Below the pieces are notes generated by a model that was not told the DNA's origin, ran no database searches, and saw nothing but the letters and a program-made list of their open reading frames with translations. Positions 43,121-52,397 of a stretch of DNA of 64,000 nucleotides are shown here, piece by piece. Made by a program: the position numbers and the translations under genes. Origin of the DNA: Companilactobacillus allii (GTDB taxonomy: Bacteria > Bacillota > Bacilli > Lactobacillales > Lactobacillaceae); NCBI RefSeq assembly GCF_001971585.1, contig NZ_CP019323.1, forward strand, positions 734,053 to 798,052, read 5' to 3'. Positions within the stretch are counted from its first letter, which is position 1. The number at the start of each line of letters is the position of its first letter.

Positions 43121-45754
43121 TCATTCATTAGTTGAAACACGATAATACTTTTGACCATTGAAGTATGCATAACGGTCAGTTGCCCAATCCGTTCCACTCT
43201 TCAATGCTCTAGAAGAAGCTTTGCCCGTTGAGTCAATCAACGACTTATTACTATCATAGTAAGCATGTACTTGTGAAAGATTATCATTATAAAGATATGC
43301 ATCACTTTCTTTGACCCATTGATCAGTTGCCACTCGATAATATGTCTCACCGTCAAGAGTCATTTTCTTATCAGTGACCCAATTACTATATTTTGATAGC
43401 GATATTGACACTGCTTTACCGTTAGAATCATAGACAGTAGTAGCGTCCTTTGTGATAGAGAGTTTAGCGTCAATATCAGAAACTTCAGGAGTATCATAAT
43501 CGCCATCATTATCATCACTTCCACCACTACCTTGATTATTTCCACCACTAGTAGGTTCATCAGCGACAACAGATGCATTCACTACTAATGTGTCATCAGT
43601 ACTAGAGGCATCAATTACAAAGGAACTATCTTTTAACTTGTAGCCAGTTGGAGCTTTTAATAGAGACTCCACAGTCGTTTCACTAGTTGGAGCATCTGAT
43701 GTATCACTAGAGATAGTTTTGTTGTTAGCGTCAACGTAATTAATCGTTATCTTGTTAGGCTGACCATAAATTGCTGTAACTGTGATTTCTCTATACGGAG
43801 CAGGTGGTAAAAGGTCTGGATCTAATAAAACGTCACTATTACTAGTAATATAGCCTACCGCATCATTAATACTTGTGAACAACCCTGTGAAGGGGAAATC
43901 TTGCGACTGATATTGGAACGTGGAAAGATCAAGATTTATGGTATATCCACTTGGAGCATCTGGACTTATTAATACTAAGTTATTTTTGTCCCATGATTGC
44001 ATTTCATCGTAGATAATTAAGTTACCAATTTGTTGAATGATCTTAATTTTATAATATGGATCTGCTACTTGAACGTTGTATCCAGTATCAGTCTTTTCAA
44101 ATGATTTATTTTGTAAACTAAACGCATTACCTGATTCATCCTTAAATGTTGAAATGTCTGGAATATCATTAGTTGTGAAATCACCAGAATTCAAATCATA
44201 ATTATAAAGTGTCTCACTATGAATTGTCTTACCTGTGTCATCAACGTAATTTATCACTGGAAATTCTATATCATTTTTTGTGTACACCATAACAACTTTA
44301 CTTTTGTCCATATTTACAGTGCCATAACTTGCCATTTGGTCTTCTGAATAGGCACGATCATCATCAGTTTCATTAAGTTCCATTGAATATGTAGATAATG
44401 ACTTATCGAATGTATATCCAGGGATTTCCTTTCCCAAGGTGTCATAATCAGGTGGATTAACTGTAGTAGTATGATTATCAGGATCTGAAAAATTTAGAGT
44501 AGTTGTTGTTGGCTTGCTTATCTCATTTCCTAAACTATCTTGATAGTAAACTGGTATTGGTACTTCAATATAAATATTAACTAAAAATCCAAAACTGATA
44601 CTATCAAAATCTGTATCATTAGCGGAGTCTATTGTTATAGTAGTATCCTTAGTTGCTGGAATTTTTTCAACCTTATTGTAATCTTCTAGATTAAAAGATT
44701 CTTTGTTTACACTATAAGAAGTGGTTGTTTCAGCGATATTATTATTAAAAATTGGAAACTCATTGTTCTCTAGTTGAGACAACTTGAAACTGTCATTAGC
44801 ATAAAGAACTTTCCACTCAGTGGTTTCTAGTGAGCCATTAGGTAGTCCACTAAAAACATTTGAAAGGTTGCTTAATTTACCATTTACGAATCTTCGTACA
44901 ATTAAACGTGCCTTGATTCTGGAAACGTCAAAGTAATAGTCGTTAGTATCTTTGTTAAGGGTTATCGAAAATGACGTGAACTGGTACAAATTGTAAATTT
45001 TGAGATCTTTGAGTTTCTCATAGGTTGCGTCTTTACCTATTACCTCTCCAACTTTCCCTGTTCCACTATATACGTTGATAGGATTACCATTGGCGTCTTT
45101 AATCGTATTATTATCTTCATCTCTCAAATAAATGTTGAACGAAACGTCGTCAGTTTCGTCAGTTTCGTCAGTAGCTGAAGTGTCATAAGAAATTGATTTT
45201 GACGCAACGTTGGAAGAATTATCGGAGTTTGAAGCAGTGGCATCTTGACTAACTTGTGTAGGTGTATCAGTTGCAACACTAAGAGCTCTAGTATTGTTTG
45301 TGTTAGAAGTTGTATCGCTACTTATTTCTGTAGTTGAATCATCCGAAGTAGTAGGATCTGTATTTGTATCTGTATTTGTATCTGTATTTGTATCTGTATT
45401 TGTATCTGTATTTGTATCTGTATTTGTATCTGTATTTGTATCTGTATTTGTATCTGTATTTGTATCTGTATTTGTATCTGTATTTGTATCTGTATTTGTA
45501 TCTGTATTTGTATCTGTATCTGTATTTGTATTTGTATCTGTATTTGTATTTGTATCTGTATTTGTATTTAAATTTTCAGAACTTACATCGCCAATGTCAG
45601 AAGCATTATCTACATCAGTAGTTGAAGTGTCATCACTTGGTAGTGTTTGTGATGTTGAAGAGTCGACACTATCAGCCTTTACTGTATAAGTAGTACTTCC
45701 TCCAAAAATGATAGCTGAAAAAAGCGATATTCCTACAATATTTATTTTTTTCAT
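43121..45754 (-). CDS. large surface protein with TDTN repeats, MucBP-like and SLAP domains, truncated by nonsense codon
   Basis: Secreted protein of 877 residues. Signal peptide to about residue 27 (SAIIFGGSTTYTVKA). A Thr/Asp/Asn repeat of about 70 residues follows, then a Ser/Thr-rich stretch, beta-rich modules resembling MucBP (VNYVDDTGKTIHSETLYNYDL and INYVDANNKTISSDTS), a Gly/Asp linker, and SLAP-type repeats (SITKDATTVYDSNGKAVS, AYYDSNKSLIDSTGKASS) that bind the cell wall non-covalently. A premature TGA removes the last SLAP repeat (about 65 residues). GGGGG lies six bases before ATG 45754. Probably an adhesin. Confidence 0.82.
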   Translation of the reverse strand: MKKINIVGISLFSAIIFGGSTTYTVKADSVDSSTSQTLPSDDTSTTDVDNASDIGDVSSENLNTNTDTNTNTDTNTNTDTDTNTDTNTDTNTDTNTDTNTDTNTDTNTDTNTDTNTDTNTDTNTDTNTDTNTDPTTSDDSTTEISSDTTSNTNNTRALSVATDTPTQVSQDATASNSDNSSNVASKSISYDTSATDETDETDDVSFNIYLRDEDNNTIKDANGNPINVYSGTGKVGEVIGKDATYEKLKDLKIYNLYQFTSFSITLNKDTNDYYFDVSRIKARLIVRRFVNGKLSNLSNVFSGLPNGSLETTEWKVLYANDSFKLSQLENNEFPIFNNNIAETTTSYSVNKESFNLEDYNKVEKIPATKDTTITIDSANDTDFDSISFGFLVNIYIEVPIPVYYQDSLGNEISKPTTTTLNFSDPDNHTTTVNPPDYDTLGKEIPGYTFDKSLSTYSMELNETDDDRAYSEDQMASYGTVNMDKSKVVMVYTKNDIEFPVINYVDDTGKTIHSETLYNYDLNSGDFTTNDIPDISTFKDESGNAFSLQNKSFEKTDTGYNVQVADPYYKIKIIQQIGNLIIYDEMQSWDKNNLVLISPDAPSGYTINLDLSTFQYQSQDFPFTGLFTSINDAVGYITSNSDVLLDPDLLPPAPYREITVTAIYGQPNKITINYVDANNKTISSDTSDAPTSETTVESLLKAPTGYKLKDSSFVIDASSTDDTLVVNASVVADEPTSGGNNQGSGGSDDNDGDYDTPEVSDIDAKLSITKDATTVYDSNGKAVSISLSKYSNWVTDKKMTLDGETYYRVATDQWVKESDAYLYNDNLSQVHAYYDSNKSLIDSTGKASSRALKSGTDWATDRYAYFNGQKYYRVSTNE
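45357..45571 (-). repeat. 12-bp tandem repeat encoding (Thr-Asp-Thr-Asn)n
   Basis: The plus strand reads GTATTTGTATCT over and over, with a few units shortened or altered towards 45520-45571. Unit length is a multiple of three, so copy-number change alters length but not frame. Likely a stalk that lifts the adhesin domains from the wall. Confidence 0.93.
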
Positions 45755-46021
45755 GTTCATCCCCCGCAAATTTAACTTAATAATATCATGTAAATATTAA
45801 TTTATATAGTACAAAATTAATTATTAACAAATGATAAAGCATAAATTTGATTTAAATAATTAATTAAAAAATATCAATACAAAATGTCTGTAACTGCAAT
45901 ATTTATCAGATGACGAAAAATGGTATTATACCAACGTTTGCAGGACATAACAAAAGTCGTAACTTTTGAAATATACCTATAAAAATGGTAATATTATTTA
46001 ACTAAAAATTTCGAGGTTAAT

Positions 46022-48328
46022 ATGACGGAAAAATCTGAAATTAAGCAATTAGATGAAAAAACAATCGAACAAGATCATCTTGATGATGTTGTCGAAAAAA
46101 TCAAAATATCTGAGAACAAACTAAAGGAACATATCGATATCGCAGAAGATGACTTGAAAGTTATCAACGGTGCCTTTGATGATATCCATGTTGGTATGGA
46201 TGGTGATGCTATCTCAATGGATTCAGCACTCTCCATCCATGCTCAGCAACAAATGCTTGATGAGCGTAATAACAGTTGGCATCAGTCAAAACAACGCTTA
46301 GAGATACTTAAAAAGCTTGAGAACAATCCATTCTTCGCTAGATTGGACTTCCAAGAAAAGGGTGAACCCAAACGAGAAACAATATATATTGGGTTAACTT
46401 CATTTACCGATAAGACGGATCACTTCTTAGTTTATGATTGGCGTGCACCGATCTCATCAATTTATTACGATGGGAAACTTGGAGATGTTGAATATCAAAC
46501 ACCAGACGGACTACAAAATGTCGATCTATTTTTAAAACGACAGTTTTTAGTTGAGAATGGTAAGATACAAGCCTACTTTGATACTCAAGAGACTATTGGG
46601 GATCAGATGTTACTGGAAGTATTGGATGGTAAATCTTCGACCCACATGAAGGGTATCGTTAAGACTATTCAATCAGAACAAAACAAGATTATTCGTGATA
46701 CAAAATCTAAGCTCTTATTCGTTCAAGGTGCCGCAGGTTCTGGTAAGACATCTGCTATATTGCAACGTATCGCCTTTTTACTGTACAGATATCGTGGTAC
46801 TTTAACGTCTAGTCAAGTTGTAATGTTCAGTCCCAATATGCTGTTCAATGACTATATTCAAGATGTTCTACCAGAGATGGGTGAACAGAATATGGTACAG
46901 ATGACATATAGTCAATATCTAGCACGCCGTTTGCCTAATATATCTGTTGAAAGTCTTTCACAACAATTCGAAAAACAAGAAGATCCTGTTAAGAAGAATG
47001 TTTCCAAGTTCGTCTCTGATATTGAGTTCTTCAAGATCTTGACCAATTATGGTAAGTTATTGAATCAAAGTGGTGTCAGTTTCAAGAATATTAAATTCCA
47101 AGGGAACATTTTCATTCCCAAAGAGAAGATTGCTGAGATCTACTATAGTTTTGGTCCACAATATAATCTGGGAAACCGACTAGATGCCACAGTTGAACGT
47201 CTCCAGAAGATGTTGCGTCGTAAAGTTGGTTCGGAGATGCGTTCTAAGTGGGTTTCTGAACAAATTGAAGATTTAAGCCAAGAACAATTGAAGATGTTGT
47301 ATGACACGGCTGACCAAGAGTTCAAAAATGGTGATGATGAGCATAGATTCTTAGCTCGTAAGATCGTCATGGCAGCTATGCAAAAAGTTTATAGCCAGAT
47401 TATTCACTTGAGATTCTTGAATGTATCAGTTAATTATCTGAACTTCTTGAAGGCAGTACCTAAGATAACTGACTTGAGTAAGCACGGTATTACTGAGGAA
47501 CAATGGAAAGAAGACATTGATGACTTCGTTGAGTTGTTCAATAATAAGCAGATCTCAATGGATGATCTGAGTCCATACTTGTACTTGTATGACTTAGTTA
47601 CTGGCAAGCACGGTGAGACAGATATGAAGTTTGTCTTTATTGATGAGATTCAAGACTATACGCCATTCCAGCTAGCTTACTTAAAGGACAAGTTCCCGAG
47701 AGCACGTTATACAATGCTAGGAGATTTGAACCAGTCGATCTTCACTAAGAAGAATAGTCAGACACTTTTGTCAGAGGTTCAAGGATTATTTAATGCGGAT
47801 GAAACACGTGTTGTACAACTGACACACTCATATCGTTCAACTAAGCAGATCACTGATTATACCAAGTCTATCTTGACTAATGGTCAAAGAATCGAGCCAT
47901 TCAGTCGCGAGGGTGACTTACCTAATTTGTTAGTAGCTAACTCGATCGACGAGTCGTTATCACAAGTTATCGATCAGGTTAACAAGAATGATGAGAAGAA
48001 CTATACAACAGCTATCATCACCAAGTCACTAAAGGAGTCACAAGAAGTCCAAGAACTCCTCCAAAAAAAGGGTGTAGAGGCGACTTGGATCCGTTCAGAG
48101 AATCAACGTCTAGCAACAGGTACGATAGTTCTGCCATCGTATTTAGCTAAGGGATTAGAGTTTGATGCAGTCATTATGTGGGATGCTTCCAAGAATAGAT
48201 TCGACACAGATGAGCAACAGTTAGTTTATACTATTGCGTCACGTGCTATGCACAGATTAACTATCGCTACTGTTGGTGAATTGTCGCCATTACTGCAACG
48301 TGTTCCTGAAAAATATTATACGAAGTAA
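46022..48328 (+). CDS. helD: RNA polymerase recycling motor HelD
   Basis: A UvrD/Rep-like ATPase of 768 residues. An N-terminal coiled-coil arm (about 1-110), a FLVYDWRAPISSIYYDG segment typical of HelD, Walker A GAAGSGKTSAILQRIAFLLYR near residue 240, Walker B FVFIDEIQDYTPFQ, and C-terminal motifs TMLGDLNQS, LTHSYRST and YTIASRAMHRL. HelD removes stalled RNA polymerase from DNA. The 252-bp gap upstream is AT-rich and holds the divergent promoters. Single gene. Confidence 0.92.
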   Translation: MTEKSEIKQLDEKTIEQDHLDDVVEKIKISENKLKEHIDIAEDDLKVINGAFDDIHVGMDGDAISMDSALSIHAQQQMLDERNNSWHQSKQRLEILKKLENNPFFARLDFQEKGEPKRETIYIGLTSFTDKTDHFLVYDWRAPISSIYYDGKLGDVEYQTPDGLQNVDLFLKRQFLVENGKIQAYFDTQETIGDQMLLEVLDGKSSTHMKGIVKTIQSEQNKIIRDTKSKLLFVQGAAGSGKTSAILQRIAFLLYRYRGTLTSSQVVMFSPNMLFNDYIQDVLPEMGEQNMVQMTYSQYLARRLPNISVESLSQQFEKQEDPVKKNVSKFVSDIEFFKILTNYGKLLNQSGVSFKNIKFQGNIFIPKEKIAEIYYSFGPQYNLGNRLDATVERLQKMLRRKVGSEMRSKWVSEQIEDLSQEQLKMLYDTADQEFKNGDDEHRFLARKIVMAAMQKVYSQIIHLRFLNVSVNYLNFLKAVPKITDLSKHGITEEQWKEDIDDFVELFNNKQISMDDLSPYLYLYDLVTGKHGETDMKFVFIDEIQDYTPFQLAYLKDKFPRARYTMLGDLNQSIFTKKNSQTLLSEVQGLFNADETRVVQLTHSYRSTKQITDYTKSILTNGQRIEPFSREGDLPNLLVANSIDESLSQVIDQVNKNDEKNYTTAIITKSLKESQEVQELLQKKGVEATWIRSENQRLATGTIVLPSYLAKGLEFDAVIMWDASKNRFDTDEQQLVYTIASRAMHRLTIATVGELSPLLQRVPEKYYTK

Positions 48329-48406
48329 GATTTTGATTAGAATTGAGTTCACAAGCTGTATAATTAATTACTACGAGATAGTATTAGTGATGAGGGGGCA
48401 TGTTTT

Positions 48407-49051
48407 GTGGCAAGCCGAAAAGATACTGCATACGACTACATTAAAGAATCAATCCTTTCAAATAAGATGGTTCCTGGTGCGGTTATAAAGGAAATCGAAT
48501 TATCTGAGGAATTACAAATGAGCCGAACGCCGATAAGAGAGGCTATTAGAGAATTACAAGTGCAAGGTTTGGTTGAGAGTTTCCCGGCAAAGGGAACGGT
48601 CGTTACTAAGCTAACTGAAGAAGATGTAAAGGAAATATTTGAATTAAGAATTGCCTTGGAATCTATTGCACTGGAAAAGAGCATTGATCGCATACTGGAT
48701 AAGGAATTAGATGATGTTGAAGCGATATTCAACGAAGCGGTTAAGGGTTTCAATTGGGAAAAGCTCCACGAAGCAGATCGAAAATTACATGGATTGATCG
48801 TTAACAAGTCAGGAAGTAAGCGCCTGATTCAATTCTTGGATATTTTGAGTATTCAAATAGAGAGATTACGTAGGTTAAGTACTCAAGATCCCAAAAGAAA
48901 AGATGATTCCTATAAAGAACATATGGAAATTATCCATCAATTGCGAAATCACGACTTAGACGGTTGTAAAGCTGCTTTGGCACTACATCTAAATGCAGTT
49001 TGTACATCAGCGTTGCAGTTTGTTGATTATCAAGGTGATTTCTATTCATAG
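48407..49051 (+). CDS. GntR-family regulator, FCD (FadR) subfamily
   Basis: A 214-residue regulator with N-terminal winged helix (SEELQMSRTPIREAIRELQVQGLVES) and an all-helical FCD domain with the metal/ligand pattern (EADRKLHGLIVNKSG, YKEHMEIIHQL). GTG start, eight bases after GAGGGGG. It converges on an operon of two RraA-like proteins and a transporter, whose promoter carries TTGTCGACAA, a good FCD-type half-site pair, so it is the likely regulator. Confidence 0.87.
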   Translation: MASRKDTAYDYIKESILSNKMVPGAVIKEIELSEELQMSRTPIREAIRELQVQGLVESFPAKGTVVTKLTEEDVKEIFELRIALESIALEKSIDRILDKELDDVEAIFNEAVKGFNWEKLHEADRKLHGLIVNKSGSKRLIQFLDILSIQIERLRRLSTQDPKRKDDSYKEHMEIIHQLRNHDLDGCKAALALHLNAVCTSALQFVDYQGDFYS

Positions 49052-49056
49052 AGTCT

Positions 49057-49102
49057 CAAAAAAGTTCTAGCGTTCACAAAAGTGAATACTAGAACTTTTT
49101 TT
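49057..49102. terminator. bidirectional terminator
   Basis: AAAAAGTTCTAG-GTTCAC, loop AAAA, GTGAAT-CTAGAACTTTTT, between the convergent gntR and RraA genes. Its tip resembles that of repeat copy A, but the conserved internal loop is absent. Confidence 0.85.
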
Positions 49103-49118
49103 TATGAGAAAAACAATA

Positions 49119-49799
49119 TTATTGTATATTACAATTTATATCTGCTAATTTATCATCAACCCAAGGACGACTATACTCACCGTCATTTCTGATTGTCTTT
49201 TTGATTTTGGCTTCTTTTTCCATAATACCGTGAGCTTTTTCTGCTAGATATTGTGCGTCATTTGGATCAATGAAGATCAAACCATCAGAATCACCAACAA
49301 CTATATCGCCAGGTTTAACGACCTTACCACCGAAGGTGATTGGAACGTTAATTTTACCAGGGCCATTTTTGTATGGACCATTGGGTACAACAGCTTTAGC
49401 ATATGCTGCAATAGTCATATTATTTAGCTCAGCCTTGTCACGGACACAGCCATCAACTATAACACCAGCCAAACCTCTGCTTTGACAATAAGTTAGCATT
49501 ATTTCACCGAAGATAGCGTTTCTAGTACCGCCGGCAGCATCAATGACGATAACGTCACCTGGTTTTGCTAGATCCATTGCTTTATGGAACATCAAGTTGT
49601 CACCTTGGGGAACTTGAACTGTAAACGCTGGTCCTAAAAGAGGTGTTTTGTTCATTGGTTTTATATCTGGTGAAACAGCGGCCTGACGATTCATACAATC
49701 GTCGATATTTGCTACTGGTATATCTTTAAAGAGATTAATTAGGTCTTTACTTGGACGTTTGAAGTCACTGATTATTTGACATCCTACATTTTTATCCAT
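49119..49799 (-). CDS. RraA-like / HMG aldolase family protein 1
   Basis: A 226-residue protein of the RraA / 4-hydroxy-4-methyl-2-oxoglutarate aldolase family. It has GDVIVIDAAGGTRNAIFGEIM, GLAGVIVDGCVRDKAEL (metal/pyruvate-binding Arg-Asp) and DIVVGDSDGLIFIDP. With a catabolic-type regulator and transporter in the cluster, a class II pyruvate aldolase for a hydroxy-oxo acid is more likely than the RNase E inhibitor role; the substrate is not known. Confidence 0.85.
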   Translation of the reverse strand: MDKNVGCQIISDFKRPSKDLINLFKDIPVANIDDCMNRQAAVSPDIKPMNKTPLLGPAFTVQVPQGDNLMFHKAMDLAKPGDVIVIDAAGGTRNAIFGEIMLTYCQSRGLAGVIVDGCVRDKAELNNMTIAAYAKAVVPNGPYKNGPGKINVPITFGGKVVKPGDIVVGDSDGLIFIDPNDAQYLAEKAHGIMEKEAKIKKTIRNDGEYSRPWVDDKLADINCNIQ

Positions 49800-49815
49800 A
49801 TTTATACATCCTCTA

Positions 49816-51003
49816 TTAATTATTTGGTACTTCCGTATTTACTTCTTTTAGTGCTTTATTTCGCTTAATAATCCTATAAGGTACAGAGATAATGAGTGGA
49901 TACAACATGATTGGTCCAACTACCATAGTGAAAATTGTGTATCCGTAATTAACAATATTTAAAACTCCAAAGAAGCTGAATAGGGCACATATTATAACGA
50001 AGAAAACAGCAATTATTAATTTGCGCATCAATGTAGTACTGTTCTTGATTACTTTCTTGAGAGGCATTTGGAATCTTTCAGATACAACAAAGATGAAGTG
50101 CATTGAAGTACTCAACATTGCGGCAATCGATAGTACTACATAAAGTGTTTGACCTAACACGTTGAATTTTCCAAGCGTTGTAACGGCCCAAAGTGTTGGA
50201 ACAGCTTGTTTCAGTACTCCTGGCATTCCAGAAGAAAAAATTACGGTAAAAATTATTGTCATAAAGGTACAAAGGATCGATGTTAATAAAGAAACTAATA
50301 ATACGTCTTTTCTTGTTCTTACGATTCCTTTTGAAGCAGGGACACAGGCATCATAGCCATTCATGAAGAATACAACGATAGTGAACATGCTGAAAATAGC
50401 GAAGGCTTGTGAGCTATATCCAAAGTCCTTTGGTGTTACACCACTGGAGATAAAGGAGTGCATTCCCGGAAGGGCTGGTCCTAAACATTTATAACCAATG
50501 TAAAGTGAAATCAGAACGATTAGAACGGACAAAATGGAGCTAGCCTTTCTGATAAATCCAGCGCCCCAAAGCGATAGGGCAACAACGGCAATTATAAAAA
50601 GAATCCTGGTCAATATCTTATTTACTCCATAAATACTGTAGATTAATTCAGCTACGGTGGATATTTGAAGTGCTAAAGAGATTATTACGACCACAATAAC
50701 TTGAAGTTCTTTGATATTCCCAAAGAACCACTGAAGATGTTTACCTTGATAGATCTGGTTGTAAGCTTCTCGGTAATTATTAGGTTGATAAACTCTATTG
50801 ATCTCAAATAGTAATAAGCAAAAAACAAAACTAAGCAAGCCAGTTATAAGTGGACCAATAAATACACCAATCGGTCCTTTGTTGAGAAAATAGCTTACGG
50901 TTTGAGCTCCAGAGGCAAAACCGGGTCCAGAATATGCTCCAAACATTACGGCACTTAAACTAAAGATGGAAAATAAATGAATTCGTTTATTTTTTGTATC
51001 CAT
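49816..51003 (-). CDS. YkvI-like membrane transporter
   Basis: An eleven- or twelve-span membrane protein of 395 residues. The start LFSIFSLSAVMFGAYSGPGFASGAQTVSYFLNKG, with an unwound Gly-rich helix 1, fits the YkvI/amino-acid transporter-like (LeuT-fold) group. It lies between two RraA-like genes (16 and 12 bp gaps) and probably imports the substrate they act on, likely an organic or amino acid. Confidence 0.78.
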   Translation of the reverse strand: MDTKNKRIHLFSIFSLSAVMFGAYSGPGFASGAQTVSYFLNKGPIGVFIGPLITGLLSFVFCLLLFEINRVYQPNNYREAYNQIYQGKHLQWFFGNIKELQVIVVVIISLALQISTVAELIYSIYGVNKILTRILFIIAVVALSLWGAGFIRKASSILSVLIVLISLYIGYKCLGPALPGMHSFISSGVTPKDFGYSSQAFAIFSMFTIVVFFMNGYDACVPASKGIVRTRKDVLLVSLLTSILCTFMTIIFTVIFSSGMPGVLKQAVPTLWAVTTLGKFNVLGQTLYVVLSIAAMLSTSMHFIFVVSERFQMPLKKVIKNSTTLMRKLIIAVFFVIICALFSFFGVLNIVNYGYTIFTMVVGPIMLYPLIISVPYRIIKRNKALKEVNTEVPNN

Positions 51004-51015
51004 AGTTGCATCTCC

Positions 51016-51672
51016 TTATTTTTGCTGTGACTGTAAATGAAAATACCCCATTTTGGCACGTGCTTCTTTTAAAGTACTGCCATTTTTGACTAGTTGAATA
51101 ATTCCTTGTTCGTCTTCTTGAATACTAATAGCTACTTTTAGAACCTTTTCTGCCAACTCATCAGGTATTACAACGACACCAGTGTCATCACCCATGATTA
51201 TGTCGTTTGGACGAACCTGAACTTCTCCAAGCGATACAGGTTCATTCACAGTGTCGATCTGAACTCGTTCTTTGCCGGTCACCATGTAAAATCCCTTGCT
51301 ATAGACAGGATAGGTTGTACTCAATATGCCGGGTATATCACGACAAACTCCATTGATAACAGTAGCTGCTATGTCTTTTTGGTTTGCGACATTAGTCATG
51401 ATGTCACCCCAAACAGTACAGTCGGTTCTACCAGCATTATCAATGACAACTACTTGATTGGCTAAGACGTCATCTAGAAAATCACCAACGGTTCCTTTCT
51501 TCATTCCGCAGGGAACATAATGTACTGTAAAAGCACGTCCACAAAATGGAATCCCACGCTGAATGGGCTTAATGCCGTAAGCTCCACATGGAATGCCTAG
51601 ACTGTCTAGGGCATCTGAAACACTAGTGACATCTTGCTTTTTTAGTTCAGTAATTATTTTTTCTTCTTGCAT
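51016..51672 (-). CDS. RraA-like / HMG aldolase family protein 2
   Basis: A second, diverged RraA-family protein of 218 residues, with VVVIDNAGRTDCTVWGDIMTN, AATVINGVCRDIPGI and DIIMGDDTGVVVIPD. It is first in the three-gene operon. Two different paralogues around one transporter suggest successive or heteromeric steps of one pathway. GGAGGAACC precedes ATG 51672. Confidence 0.85.
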   Translation of the reverse strand: MQEEKIITELKKQDVTSVSDALDSLGIPCGAYGIKPIQRGIPFCGRAFTVHYVPCGMKKGTVGDFLDDVLANQVVVIDNAGRTDCTVWGDIMTNVANQKDIAATVINGVCRDIPGILSTTYPVYSKGFYMVTGKERVQIDTVNEPVSLGEVQVRPNDIIMGDDTGVVVIPDELAEKVLKVAISIQEDEQGIIQLVKNGSTLKEARAKMGYFHLQSQQK

Positions 51673-51715
51673 AATATGGTTCCTCCAATTGTTATGTATC
51701 TTTTAAGTAATACAC

Positions 51716-51747
51716 ATTGTCGACAATTGATATTATAAAGCGTTTCC
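51716..51747. promoter_or_regulatory. FCD-type operator and cre-like site upstream of the RraA operon
   Basis: ATTGTCGACAAT (51716-51727) is a perfect palindrome containing TTGT..ACAA, close to the T-N-G-T...A-C-N-A pattern of FCD GntR sites. On the minus strand 51747-51734 reads TGGAAACGCTTTAT, matching eight of ten specified cre bases. Both lie 44-75 bp before the first gene. Confidence 0.6.
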
Positions 51748-51783
51748 AATAAAATAGCAACGGGACTATTTGAAATGAAATTT

Positions 51784-51883
51784 AAAACGCGTTTTCACTG
51801 CAAGTTTGAGTAGAAAAAGAGTTATGTCACAAACTCTTCTTTTGCATTATACTCGAAAACTGAACGTGTTATGTCACGCTCTG
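51784..51883 (-). repeat. IS1182-end-like relic with rod-like folding
   Basis: The minus strand contains AAGAGTTTGTGACATAACTC, one base different from the IS terminal repeat at 12300, with no transposase nearby. The segment TTTCACTGCAAGTTTGAGTA (51793-51812) recurs with one change at 63745-63764. The whole stretch is also self-complementary (GTTTTC/GAAAAC, GAGTA/TACTC, AAGAGTT/AACTCTT) and is bounded by AGAGCG and ACGCGTTTT like repeat copies A and B, so it may be a diverged member of that family. Confidence 0.55.
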
Positions 51884-52254
51884 TAATTCATTAACTTGAT
51901 CTTCTCAATATGTAAAACGGGATTGTAATCTTCTAGTCGATTTTGATTGGCAGAAAAGTTTACGTAAATTTTCAAAATTGTATTATTTTCAGTTTTGCCT
52001 GTAAAGTAGGATCCTGATTCATCACTACCTTGTAAGTCACTCATTTGGTGTAGTTTGAGTTCGGGATGGGACTTCAAATATGACTTGGTCTCATTATCAT
52101 ATCCATATTGTACTGAATCACGACTATAAAGAAGTGCGTTGGTTTCGTTGAGTGCTCGGTTACGTATATTCATGTCACTTGAAGCTAGCAAGATCACTGG
52201 GATCAAGGCGATGAATAGGATGATTACTATGGTAGATGTTATTATTTTATTCAT
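51874..52254 (-). CDS. small membrane-anchored extracellular protein, unknown function
   Basis: The 126-residue protein has one N-terminal membrane segment (residues 4-26, STIVIILFIALIPVILLASS) and a hydrophilic outer domain with no motif I recognise (SYLKSHPELKLHQMSDLQGSDESGSYFTGKTENNTILKIYVNF). GGAG precedes ATG 52254. Its last codons and TGA overlap the relic at 51784-51883, so the original C-terminus may have been replaced. The 143 bp upstream is AT-rich and presumably carries the promoter. Confidence 0.65.
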   Translation of the reverse strand: MNKIITSTIVIILFIALIPVILLASSDMNIRNRALNETNALLYSRDSVQYGYDNETKSYLKSHPELKLHQMSDLQGSDESGSYFTGKTENNTILKIYVNFSANQNRLEDYNPVLHIEKIKLMNYRA

Positions 52255-52397
52255 AATATTTCACTCCACTATTACTTCTCGACTACATCCTAACACGTAA
52301 ACACTGTGGAAAATTATTTAGATTTTTCTGAAAATTTATAAAGAATTTGATGATGATAATTTGTTATAAGCACAATTTTTTTGGTTGATTTTATAGT

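Noticed and set aside
45364-45689. Plus-strand frames of 85-131 residues reading (YLYL)n or (FVSV)n opposite the TDTN repeat
   Set aside because: They are shadows of the 12-bp repeat in the minus-strand adhesin gene, with no ribosome site.
49057-49102. Member of the structured repeat family
   Set aside because: It shares GTTCTAG..TTCAC/GTGAA..CTAGAAC with copy A, but it is a plain T-tailed terminator without the internal loop or end motifs.
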